A stretch of DNA of 64,000 nt from positions 186,619,189 to 186,683,188 of the forward strand of contig CM042697.1 of assembly GCA_023614405.1 (NCBI GenBank), in the 5' to 3' direction. Each line of letters opens with the position of its first letter. Position 1 is the stretch's first letter. Positions 54,941-64,000 of this stretch are shown piece after piece. The position numbers and the translations under genes are program-made. Source of the DNA: Avena insularis. Lineage: Eukaryota; Streptophyta; Magnoliopsida; Poales; Poaceae. Below the pieces are notes generated by a model. The model did no database searches. It was not told the origin of the DNA and worked only from the letters and a program-made list of their open reading frames with translations.

Positions 54941-57900
54941 TGTAACTACCTCGGTGAATTACGCCCTAGTACAAGCTGGATGTTCAGAAATGGTTGAAAT
55001 AATGCAATGGGGCCCAAATGCCACTCACGTAGACCTTTCGGTCCCAACCATTTTCAAACATCGGGACAAGAACGGGCGGCGTGTCAAAGCGAAGGATCAA
55101 CTACATACACAAATGAGTATGTATGCAAGCCACCATACAACAGTACATCGAGCCATTCCATCTAAAAGAAAGGAAATATATAGCATACATCTGGCAAGAC
55201 CCAAATATCCTAGATAGATATAATAGTTTAGGATATCTCCTCATACATCAATCAACAGTATCAAGCGGAAGACAAAATCCGAAACGGATAAAGAAGCAAA
55301 TCGGCATAAGATGCCCCATAAATAAGCACATCCTGCCCACAGATCTCACGGATCCCCGTTCCCGGAATCTCTACACCGAATGATCGTTGCCCACATCGTC
55401 CGTCTCTTCCACCCAGTATCCATCTTGCGAGTGTACCTGTTCATCTGAACCAATAATTTATCGTGTGAGACCCTAGGGGTACTCAGCAAGTCTTTATGCC
55501 TCTAAAGGGGACACAACCTGGGGTGACGCAATTGCAGCAAAAGATAAACCCTAGCAATTCTATAGATACTCGCTAACCATTCGCCTAACCAGAGATAGAC
55601 GGATGTCCGTGAATTAATAACAACAGTTATAACAGTAATAGTGGTAATATCCACAGATCCATCCACCTCCTCGCTTACCGACGAGGAAGCGGACGAACAA
55701 CCCCCATCCGTTGGCAGTTTTATTATCCATTCCGTGAGTGTTGCACTATTTACTAGTCAGGTGCCTAGTCTAGTCAAATTAAAAGCGGTACTTTAGTTAT
55801 GCTTGTCTATGATTGAGAAATTGTGCTCCAAGTCGTCCATAACCGCGGACACGGCTTTCAGAAATTTTTACCCTGCAGGGGTGCACAAATAGCAACACAC
55901 ACTCGATATGCGTCGGAAAAACCAAATTAAAACCCAACGAGGCAGTCACGACAAAGCGATCACAGGATTCAGAAATATTTCAGGGGGCCACCCCATTGAG
56001 CTACCATAGCGGTTAGTGACTCGAGACGGACTCAAGGTTTGCGCCAATGGTTGTGAACGACCGGGAACCGAAAATGTGGACTGGGCTTGTCGACACCATG
56101 AAAACACTCCGCTTTCCTAAATGACAGCAGTGCAAACCTCGCACAATTTAAATAAAGCAGTAAAGCATGGCATAAGTACAGGATAGTAAATAAAACCTCA
56201 AACTAGTTTGTGGCCCCAAGAAATAAGAATGAATCAAGCTCTGGCTCAGGGGGGTCCATAAGGCCTCCCGGATGTGGATAGCGCGAATAATCTTGGAACA
56301 GGAATCAAGTACTCGGGGTCTTACGGGACACAAGTGAGCCTGAAAAACCAAATAGCGAATATGGCTCACCGATGCCACTTTCATTAGTTATCCCATTACT
56401 ACCCAGATTCAGTTGTTTAGGTACCTCGTTATCCATCAGACACTCACAAACCCTACACATGCTGTTCTACGACTCGCATGGCTCAAGCAACTCCTGTAGT
56501 AATGGCTCATGGGATGGAGGAACAAGCTTCGGTGGGGTTTAAAAGTAAAGGCTATGCAATACTTGGGATTCAGATTAATGCAATCGCGACTCAATGATGC
56601 AAGAGTAAGATAGAGGTAATAGGTTCTATATGTATGCAAGCATGTGGTAGTGCTTGCCTGGCAGCTCAGTTGAAGCAAGTGATGGATCTGGGTAGTGCTC
56701 CTGGTTCTCTTGATATATCCCCTGCTCAGCGTCTATTCGAAGAAGAACCAAACAAACAGGGCCAACATAAATAAAGTGCGCAAGCATGTGAATATAATGC
56801 TTCAAGCAAACAATCATGCCATGATGAATGATGCACAAGTTGCATGGCAATAAAGTAGCATGGCATGGGTGAGGTGTGGAAACAATAATAAAGCATTTTT
56901 ATTGAGCTTTGGCCCCATTTTATTCACAAATAAGTTGCTGTACACATTATATTTATATGATGCATGCTGCAAAACAGATAAAGGATTGCATAAACAGAAA
57001 GGTCTCGTCGAGCTAATCATTTTAGACATATTATTTGTTAAATTTGGAGTTATAAAACAAAAGATATTAATTACTTAAGGAAAAAGGGCATTTATTGTAA
57101 TTTTAATTAACTTGGGAAAATAAAGTGTCCAAAATATATTATGAATGGCATATTTGAAATCCTCACATTTTTCTGATTTGAAAACATATATTATTTGTAT
57201 TATTTGGGTTTGTGTTTTAAAAGATATATTAAAACAGATTTGAATTTTGAATTTGAAATAATTTGGAAAAGATTTGAATTAAAACAGATTCCAGAAAATC
57301 TTTTTCTTACTCAGGCAGAGCTAGCCTCAGACACAGACGGGTGGGGCCTGCACTGAGCTGGCATTCACGGCGCGCAAAAGCTTTTCTCACAGCCTTTGCC
57401 AGCCATAGGGGCAGGTGGGTCCGAGGGTCATAAATATCATACACACAACAAGGCCGGACACGCACATGGCCAAAGCAGAGGGGTTTGTCCGTGACGGTCT
57501 GGTTTCTCCGGGGGTTTACTTGCGAAAGGAACACCGTGACGATGGGCCTCGGGGACCGCGGGTTTAGGCGGGAAAAAGGGGAGGGGGCTACGCGCAAGAT
57601 TGACATCGGCTGTGGTTGCGTCTGACGGACTCGACCCTGACGGCGGCGGATCCGGCCGACTTTCAGCGACGATGGCGACGAAACTGCTGGGCGGAACACG
57701 ATGCAACAAAAACGAAAGAGAAAGAAGGGCAACGAGCTATGGATTACGTGCGAAAGCATCTACGGCGAGGGGCTGTCTTGGCTTCGACGAGAACAGGGAG
57801 CGGAGGTGTTCGCTACACGGGCTCTTCTTTGCCGGATAGAGCCTTGGCGCAGCGATGCGCGGAGGCTGCTCGACGGAGTGCCCGGCGCGTCTGGGCTGCT

Positions 57901-59663
57901 AGGGGGAGGACGGGCATGTCTAGGGGGTTGGGGGGCTCACCAGGAGCTCGTCGGTGTGGTCGCTGGAGCCGGAGGTGGAGCGGATCGGCGTCGAGGCAGA
58001 GGTTCCATGACGCCGCTCAGTGGCTGCCAGGTCCGGGAGCTGCAGAGGGCTCCGCGGCGTGGACGGGCAGGGGCGGAGCGAGGAGACAGAGGAGGGTCCT
58101 GGTGCTCCTGGATCGCCTTGGGGAGCAGCCGGCTGCGCAGATCTTGATCGAGGCCGAAGGGGCTAGGGTTTAGCTAGGTGGTGGCCATGGCCTGGCTTGG
58201 GGAAGGAGGGAGGAGGGAGAGGGGTCTGGGCGCCTCCTGGATCTCGATCTGGTGGTCATGGTCTAGCTGGGGTGGTTGGGGAGATAAGGGAGAGAGGAGA
58301 GAGGCACATGGGGGGGTGGTGCACTTTTGCAAAAGGGGAGGAGGGTGATCGGGCTAGGGTTGATGGGCTCGGGCCAGGGCTTGGTAGATGGTAGCTAGGG
58401 CAGGGGTGTAGGTGGCCAGGTGGGGCCAGCTAGAGAGAGAGAGAGGCCGAGAGAGAGGGGGTAGACTTAGGGTTTAGGTTTAGATGGGGTTTAGGAGAGA
58501 GGGGGTTATGATGATGAAGGGTAATGATATGAGTGGCACCTAGATAGAGGATAAGAGAGAAGGGGTGGTGGTTTAGGGTTTTTAGAAGATAGCATACTCC
58601 AACTAGATCAAGCAAAAACACGTGGAAAGAGAGAGAGAGAAAAGATGAGGGAAGAGATGGTATGGTGAAGATAGGGTAGGTGATGGTCTAGGGATTTAGA
58701 GAGAGAGATAGATGGAGTGGTTTGAAGCTAGGGTTTGCCTTGGACAAGATCAAGCCAAGAACAACCAAGATTAACAAAAACAAGACAAGAAAAAGAGAGG
58801 GATATGATGATGGGGTTTAAGCTAGGTTAACTTAGATCAAGCCAAAATAAAGGATAGGAAAAGGGAGAGAGAGATGATGATCCACTCAAGATGGCAAATA
58901 AAAACCAAATACTAGAAAAGGTGGCACTTGCATGGCCCATGCAAAATATTTAATACCATGTTGATTATTGTGAAAACAACATTATCACATGGCATTATTA
59001 TTATGCATTCCAAAATTGGACTAAAAGCCAAGCAAAAGAATTTAGAAGGGATTCCAAGTGGAGTAGATGGAGATGATCACATTGGAGTATAATTGGGAAT
59101 TACTAGTGTGTATATTCCACTAGATGATTATTAGTCACAAAAATATTCCAACATGAGCATAATTCCATGATAATCCATATGGAAGCTAGGACAAAGGATT
59201 CCACTCACAAGGCATGCAAAGGTGGCCATGTGGCTCTCATATATCAATAATGTGAAAACAACATGATGCCAAGATGAGAGCATGTGGAAAGAATTGGATC
59301 CATCCCAACCCACATGAGCTAGAGGTAAACTCAAATAAAGTGCAAAGCTCATATTTAGTTGGATGGTGGAATTATAAGGTGGTGAAAGAAAAGGTGGTGG
59401 AGTCAATAAGAGATATGCCCCCAACTCAACTTGGGCATTAAACAATATATCAATAACCAAATACAATATCAAGAGGCAAATACAATTAATAATGCATATG
59501 AGATAAGAACCAAATCAAAAAGGGTTTTATATGATGCTCAAATGCAAGGTGGCATGATGACATGAGCATGATATAATGACGATGCAACAATTATATATTT
59601 GAAGTAGCCATTATCTAGACTAGGCTAGTAGCATTGCAATTGTTAGACAACTGGGATGCTACA
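54941..59663 (-). repeat. LTR of element G (right on plus strand, 5' LTR)
   Basis: Partner of the previous LTR. It is next to the primer-binding site, so it is the 5' LTR on the minus strand. At 57425-57475 it carries a stretch ('tcataaatatcatacacaca' onward) with no counterpart in the other LTR, where GC-rich sequence occupies the same place. Confidence 0.93.
55775..56395 (-). repeat. Conserved LTR core block (element G, second LTR)
   Basis: Near-identical to 48010-48625, with small indels (for example 'ctctggctcaggggggtcc' here against 'ctcgctcggggtcc'). Confidence 0.8.
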
Positions 59664-59668
59664 CTGGC
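59664..59668. repeat. Target-site duplication of G, right copy
   Basis: CTGGC, directly after 'gatgctaca'. Confidence 0.93.
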
Positions 59669-60085
59669 CCATGAAGATTTTCGGATGGCCAAGGCCCATG
59701 ACGCCTTCGGATCCTTGGAGAGCAAGACTAGCATAGATAGGAAATTCAAAGGGGTAAAACCCTAGAACTTGTAACCGACTAGGACTATGCCCAGGACCTG
59801 CCTAAGTCTATATAAAGGCCAGGAGGGCACGTCCTAGATCTCTCGACTCATACTTTCGCACACACCTCCACGCCAGATCGAATCTGCGCACCCTGTAACC
59901 TTCGGTTCCGCCGTAATCAAGAGCAGACAAGCAGGAGTAGGGTTTTCCCTCCGGGGGCCTGAACTTGGGTAAATCTCGTGTCCCCTGGTTGCTTGTTTGT
60001 TAACCGTTCCACGATCTCCAGCATCCCCATCTTCTCCAAAACCCAAGTCCATAACAATGGGCATTGACGAGATCAAACCTCGTCA
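59669..60085 (+). repeat. 5' LTR of Gypsy F, remainder
   Basis: It continues with 'ccatgaagattttcggatgg' after the right CTGGC copy. It contains a TATA box (tatataaagg at 59809) and ends CTCGTCA two bases before the primer site. Confidence 0.88.
59809..59816 (+). promoter_or_regulatory. TATA box of Gypsy F LTR
   Basis: 'tatataaa' followed by 'ggccaggagg', about 280 bases before the LTR end. This is a standard position for a plant Gypsy promoter. Confidence 0.7.
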
Positions 60086-60620
60086 ATTGGCGCCGTCTGT
60101 GGGAAACGGGGCTGCTGATTGTGCGATCGTGACGGTCCCGACCCGATCGATCTACAACTCCGCGGCGACGGAGAATCACCTCCTCTTCGGCACTTTCGAC
60201 TTCACCGCCCACTCGCCGGCCACCATGAAGGATTTCGAGCCCGTAGGCGACGGACTCGAAATTTTATTCGGGAGCTTCTGCTTCCAGGTGGGACAAACTG
60301 GCACCCTCCGCCTTCCTGAGCGGGTGCCCGTGCCATCAATCAGGTCCGCCTCGTGGGCTACACATCCCGTGCTACGCACATCACCATCGACAGATGAGTT
60401 CTACAACAGCAGCAGCTGCAACTCCGATCTGTGCGATCCGCCTTCGGATGAAGGGACCTACGGTTCCGGATCTGAAAGCTGCGGCAGCAGCGAACCGATC
60501 TATGAGCGCTACCAATGCGCCGCAGTCATCCAGGAGCAGAAAACGCCTAACCCGCCGCCCAACACGAACCCCAACCCGCAGGATAGAAACGGCAGAAACG
60601 GCGGGAACAGAAGAAGCTAG
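60057..60620 (+). CDS. 5' reading frame of Gypsy F, probable gag leader part
   Basis: An open frame that runs through the LTR end and primer site. The first ATG with plausible context is at 60057 ('MGIDEIKPRQL'), but one at 60226 ('MKDFEPVGDGLEILFGSF') fits better as a start because it lies after the LTR. The product is rich in Ser, Asn and Pro and ends in a basic tail. It matches no domain I can name. It lies just upstream of gag in another frame, so it is either a separate small protein or the N-terminal part of a gag polyprotein cut off by an indel near 60620-60680. Confidence 0.45.
   Translation: MGIDEIKPRQLAPSVGNGAADCAIVTVPTRSIYNSAATENHLLFGTFDFTAHSPATMKDFEPVGDGLEILFGSFCFQVGQTGTLRLPERVPVPSIRSASWATHPVLRTSPSTDEFYNSSSCNSDLCDPPSDEGTYGSGSESCGSSEPIYERYQCAAVIQEQKTPNPPPNTNPNPQDRNGRNGGNRRS
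60088..60103 (+). other. Primer-binding site of Gypsy F
   Basis: 'tggcgccgtctgtggg' two bases after the LTR. It begins TGG as tRNA 3' ends require and differs from the tRNA-Met site used by the other elements here. The exact tRNA was not determined. Confidence 0.8.
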
Positions 60621-60676
60621 TCCCCCCCACCCGAAGGGGAAAACAACGGCCACGTCATCCAACTTAGCAAAGAAGG

Positions 60677-62659
60677 ATGGGTCCAGGCACGCCGTGCCGT
60701 CGCAGGCGAATAGTCCTACCTGTGGACTCCCCACGTGATCTACTGATGGCATACCACTACCTCCTCATCGAGGAGCACAAGAAGCAAGTCAAGATGCAGG
60801 AGACACTCGACAAACGCAAGCAAGCAGCCTCTGAGTCCAGCGCGCGACGAGCTGCGCTCTCCGCCATGGCACCCGGCTCTAGCACGAACGGAAACCAGGG
60901 AAACAAGCACCGCTCGCGGGTGGAGAACATGGATCCCAAGGAACTCCGTGATGTGACCCGAACTCTCCACACATCGTTCATGGATATGGATGCCGACGGC
61001 AACATCATCCCGAAGACACCGCAAGCTGCGATCATGGCAGCCACTGCGTATCTCACGGCCCACCAACCTCCGGAAGGGGACCCAAAAAGAGCCATGCATA
61101 AGTCCGCACTCACCGGACTCGGACTCGTCGGAGCTGCGCTCCACGAAGACGCTCCTGCGGAGCCGAAGAAGAAAGCTCCGATCAGGCGTGACCGGAGCCC
61201 CACCCCTTCATCCGAAGAGGAGGAGGAGCACGACCTTCCTCGAAGGAAGAAGAGCTCGCATCGCCACAAACGCGACTACGATGCCAGAGACGCGCTTACA
61301 CAGCGCAAAATCGACAAAGCGCGAGCTAAACGCGCATGTTCATCCGAGTCCGAGATGGATGAAGATGAAGGAGAACTCTGCGGAGCTCGATGCTTCAGCA
61401 GATCTGTCCGGCGAACACAGATGCCACGCAATTTCAAGCTTCCTTCAGATACTCCGAAGTTCAACGGCACGCAAGATCCAAAATCTTGGCTCAGCGACCA
61501 TCTGTCATCCGTCAAGCTGCACGGCGATAACAAAGAAACCGCCATGCAATGCCTTCAGCTGCAGCTGACAGGCGCGGCACGGGTCTGGCTCAGCAGCCTA
61601 TCATCAGGATCCATCCGAAGTTGGGAGGAGCTAGCTTACAGCTTCATCCGTAATTTCAAGGGCACTAGCAAGAGGCCCACCTCAATCGAAGAGTTGCGAG
61701 CCTGCACTCAGAGAACAGGCGAATCTATTCGCTCGTACATATTACGCTGGTCTACCACCAAGAACTCCGCAGCATATATCTCCGAGGAGAGGGCCATCGA
61801 CGCCTTTAGAGACGGCGTCAAACGCCAAGATTTTAAGGAGGAACTTGGGCGCGTCAAGCCCAAGACACTCGACCACCTCATGGAAATTGCCAACAGTTGG
61901 GCGGACGGCGAAGATTGCATTCAGCGAGCGCAATCAGATGAAGAGGACGACTATGGCCGAAGGCGAGAACGTCGCAGCAAGAGGAGATCGCGTGTCTACG
62001 AGGACCGTGACGGACCCGACATGGTCGCGGCTGGCTACGCCGACCGCCACAACGACAACAGCCGTAACAGCGGAGGATACCGCGGAGGAAATTTCCGCGA
62101 CAGCGGACGACCAGCACAGACGTGGCAACGCCGCGACCGCGACAACGGACCCTCAGCATTCGACAAACTTTCGGGTCCATGCAAAATCCACTTCTACATC
62201 GACAAACAAGATGGCAAGAAAAAAGCAAGTCACATGCTCAAGGACTGCCGCGAGTTCCAGAAACTCAGCGAAAGCATGGTGCAGATGAGGCAACAAGCCC
62301 CAACCCCTGCGTTCGGAAACGCACCCGCTCCAGGAGAAATAGCACACGGAGCTCCTCCACCGCCACCTATTGGAGGCCCAAACCAACCAGACGCACCAGC
62401 GCAAAACAACGCCGGGGTCGGGTACCCCCCACCAAAGGGAGTACTAAATATGATCCAGAAGGGACGCCCCACAAACAGGGTGCAGAAGAAAATCACCCGA
62501 CAAATCAACTTGGCCATGGCAACTCCGCCTGCAATACCTGAGTACCTTAGCGATCGGAGTCCTGCATCACATTCACTCGCACGGATCACCCTTGCCAGAT
62601 CCCTCGCCCAGGTCATGCTGCCCTGGTGCTGGAGGCGCAGATCGGAGGCTTCGAGATGA
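60677..62659 (+). CDS. Gypsy gag protein (element F)
   Basis: A long open frame of 660 codons. Residues 1-245 are highly charged, with Arg/Lys- and Glu-rich stretches. Residues about 249-380 are the retrotransposon gag domain, including 'PKFNGTQDPKSWLSDHLSSV', 'AARVWLSSLSSGSIRSWEEL' and 'FIRNFKGTSKRP'. A basic Arg/Asp/Gly-rich region follows, then a C..H....H....C-type knuckle around residues 500-525 ('CKIHFYID' to 'HMLKDC'). Gag forms the particle that packages element RNA. The last 35 or so residues are probably out of frame, because the protease frame takes over near 62560. The start at 60677 is the first ATG in frame and may not be the true one. Confidence 0.85.
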   Translation: MGPGTPCRRRRIVLPVDSPRDLLMAYHYLLIEEHKKQVKMQETLDKRKQAASESSARRAALSAMAPGSSTNGNQGNKHRSRVENMDPKELRDVTRTLHTSFMDMDADGNIIPKTPQAAIMAATAYLTAHQPPEGDPKRAMHKSALTGLGLVGAALHEDAPAEPKKKAPIRRDRSPTPSSEEEEEHDLPRRKKSSHRHKRDYDARDALTQRKIDKARAKRACSSESEMDEDEGELCGARCFSRSVRRTQMPRNFKLPSDTPKFNGTQDPKSWLSDHLSSVKLHGDNKETAMQCLQLQLTGAARVWLSSLSSGSIRSWEELAYSFIRNFKGTSKRPTSIEELRACTQRTGESIRSYILRWSTTKNSAAYISEERAIDAFRDGVKRQDFKEELGRVKPKTLDHLMEIANSWADGEDCIQRAQSDEEDDYGRRRERRSKRRSRVYEDRDGPDMVAAGYADRHNDNSRNSGGYRGGNFRDSGRPAQTWQRRDRDNGPSAFDKLSGPCKIHFYIDKQDGKKKASHMLKDCREFQKLSESMVQMRQQAPTPAFGNAPAPGEIAHGAPPPPPIGGPNQPDAPAQNNAGVGYPPPKGVLNMIQKGRPTNRVQKKITRQINLAMATPPAIPEYLSDRSPASHSLARITLARSLAQVMLPWCWRRRSEASR

Positions 62660-63240
62660 GTCGCGTCTTCATGGACGGCGGCAGCGGCATCAACCTAATG
62701 TTCGCAAGCACTCTAGCAGCAATGCGGATCCCGCAATGCAGCCTGGAACAATCAGACACAATGTTCCACAGCATCGTCCCAGGGAAGGGCATATTCCCCC
62801 TGGGCAAAATAGGGCTCGACGTCATCTTCGGGAAGCCGGACAACTTTCGGCAGGAGCGCCTTGAATTCGAAGTGGTGGACTGGCCGTCGCAATACCACGC
62901 CATCCTGGGGCGCGTAGCATTCGCAAGGTTCCTGGCCGTCCCACACTACGCATACCTACTACTCAAGATGCCAGGACCAAGGGGCGTCATCACAGTCCAC
63001 GGGAGCTTCACCCGATCGGACCAATGCGACAGGGATTTCAACAAAATCTCCCAGTCTTTCGGCATGCAAGACGAGCTTGTAAGGCTCCGCGAGACAACGG
63101 ACAATGGGGTACCCCCAGTCACAAGGCAGAACGCACCTGACATGTCCTTCGACTCCACCGTCAACACCAAGAAAGTACAGGTCCATCCGACGGACGCCTC
63201 CAAGACGGCCTTGATCGCCAACGACCTCAGCACCGCATAG
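62560..63240 (+). pseudogene. Gypsy protease and linker (element F), ended by a stop
   Basis: Bases from about 62560 read in frame with the ATG at 62626. 'SRVFMDGGSGINLMF' is the aspartic protease active site in the DGGS form used by several plant Gypsy lineages, and 'VDWPSQYHAILGRVAFARF' is the later conserved helix. The frame then passes through a linker to a TAG at 63238. Sequence typical of the RT lead-in ('LVEFLRERWEIFAWCPTDM') follows in the same frame beyond that stop. The stop therefore interrupts what was one polyprotein. Confidence 0.85.
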
Positions 63241-64000
63241 GAAGGCGCGCTCGTCGAATTCCTCCGTGAGCGCTGGGAAATCTTTGCCTGGTGTCCTACG
63301 GACATGCTAGGAGTTCCTGTGGAATTCGCGAAACACTCAATGTCTTTCCAGACACGAAACCAGTCAAGCAGTCCATCCGAAGACTGTCGGAGCCACGAGC
63401 CGAAGCTATCGGCAAGGAAATCAATAGACTACTTGCTGTAGACTTCATCCGGGAAATCAAAGAAAGCGAGTGGCTTGCAAACACGGTGATGGTCCCAAAG
63501 AAGGACACGGACATCCTACGGATGTGCGTGGACTTCACGTCACTAAACAAGCATTGCCCAAAGGACCACTTCCCTCTTCCACGGATCGACCAAATCATCG
63601 ATTCATTGCGGTTGCGAAACTCTCCTTCCTCGACGCCTACTCAGGCTATAACCAGATTCGGCTCAAGGTCGAAGATCGAGAAAAGCGTTTATCACACCGT
63701 TCGGAGTATTCTGTTACAACACAATGCCCTTCGGGCTAAAGAACGCAGGTGCCACGTACCAGCGATGCATGCAGGCCTGCCTCAAGGACCAGATCGGTCG
63801 CAATGTCCAAGTCTATGTCGACGACATAGTAATAAAAACTAAGGAGGCAAGGACACTTATCGACGATCTCCGCGAGAAGTTCGACAATCTTGATCGCTAC
63901 AGGATCAAGCTCAATCCCGAAAAGTGCGCCTTCGGCGTCCCATCGGGCCAGCTGCTCGGATACTTCATCTCTCAACGAGGGATCGAGGCGAACCCGAAGA
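63241..64000 (+). pseudogene. Gypsy reverse transcriptase, frame-broken and cut by window edge (element F)
   Basis: Conserved RT blocks appear in order but in three frames. 'FPDTKPVKQS' and 'DFIREIKESEWLANTVMVPK' with 'RMCVDFTSLNKHCPKDHFPL' are in the frame open from 63291. 'KLSFLDAYSGYNQIRLKVED', with the first catalytic Asp, is in the frame open from 63470. 'MPFGLKNAGATYQRCMQACL' and the catalytic box 'VQVYVDDIVIKTKE' (about 63808-63849) follow a further shift. Switches fall near 63335, 63607 and 63690. All catalytic residues seen are intact. Either the copy is decaying or single-base sequence errors are present. Confidence 0.88.

Larger units (their letters stand above)
47154..59663 (-). 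mobile_element. LARD-like giant-LTR retroelement G
   Basis: A complete 12.5 kb element with LTRs of 4781 and 4723 bp around a 3006-bp interior, flanked by CTGGC on both sides (47149-47153 and 59664-59668). The plus-strand right end of the interior reads 'ggctctgatacca', a minus-strand tRNA-Met primer site next to the LTR. The left end reads 'actctcccccactaaa', a minus-strand polypurine tract. The element is therefore on the minus strand, with LTR TGTAGCATCCCA...GTTACA. LTRs making up three quarters of the element around a short interior match the LARD description from barley. The interior keeps a decayed Ty3/gypsy RT-RNase H. It is inserted in the LTR of F and is the youngest insertion of that stack. 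Confidence 0.93.
47072..64000 (+). mobile_element. Gypsy retrotransposon F (runs off the right edge; holds element G)
   Basis: The LTR begins TGACATGG at 47072 and ends CTCGTCA at 60085, a TGAC/GTCA inverted pair. After 82 bp it is split by element G and then resumes. Without G and one TSD copy the LTR is about 499 bp. A primer-binding site 'tggcgccgtctgtggg' follows at 60088, as in several plant Gypsy lineages including Tat-like ones. Gag, protease and RT follow on the plus strand. RNase H, integrase and the 3' LTR would lie outside. Pol is broken by one stop and several frameshifts. Confidence 0.9.

Overview
The window is repeat-dense DNA from a large grass genome, most likely Triticeae (wheat, barley, rye or Aegilops). 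Two Copia elements open with the LTR sequence typical of the BARE/WIS/Angela group (a TG start followed by 'gaaatatgcccnagaggcaataataaa'-type sequence). The other elements are Gypsy, LARD-like, CACTA and Helitron types usual in that tribe. I found no intact cellular gene, tRNA, rRNA or CRISPR array. Almost every base can be placed in a nested transposon, and most boundaries are fixed by target-site duplications (TSDs) read directly from the sequence.

Layout, left to right. 1-3143: 3' end of an Athila-like Gypsy element (non-coding interior plus 3' LTR). 3149-17506: LARD-like element A on the minus strand (truncated LTR, 0.87 kb interior, other LTR). That second LTR is split by complete Copia element B at 7360-15556 (TSD AAGGT). 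17507-17664, 21658-21833 and 31040-31075: three pieces of an older host sequence that reads as one decayed protein frame once the insertions are subtracted. They are separated by a 4.0 kb solo LTR at 17665-21657 (TSD CAATC) and by complete Copia element C at 21834-31039 (TSD CACGG). 31076-43814: small non-autonomous LTR element D. Its 5' LTR carries CACTA transposon H at 31592-36577 (TSD TCG, with the empty site preserved in the other LTR). Its 3' LTR carries a Helitron-like insertion at 40025-43047 and is cut at 43815 by LTR-like sequence E (43815-47071). E is broken by Gypsy element F, which starts at 47072 and runs off the right edge with gag, protease and RT reading frames. F's 0.5 kb 5' LTR is itself split by a 12.5 kb LARD-like element G at 47154-59663 (TSD CTGGC; two 4.7 kb LTRs around a 3.0 kb interior, minus strand).

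Coding content is transposon-derived and mostly broken. Copia C keeps recognisable gag, protease, integrase, RT and RNase H segments with many stops. Copia B is far more decayed. The CACTA has lost its DDE transposase core, but its Ulp1-type cysteine peptidase exons have canonical splice sites and consistent phase. Gypsy F has an open gag and a frame-broken pol. The supposedly non-coding interior of LARD-like G contains a minus-strand relic of a Ty3/gypsy RT-RNase H.

The most interesting signal is the relationship among element A, the solo LTR and element G. Their long LTRs share a core of about 600 bp and a roughly 87-bp tandem unit of variable copy number (3, 4 and 1 copies), while the outer parts of the LTRs differ. 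This points to a family of giant-LTR retroelements with modular LTRs. TE family names, percent identities and insertion ages were not computed here.
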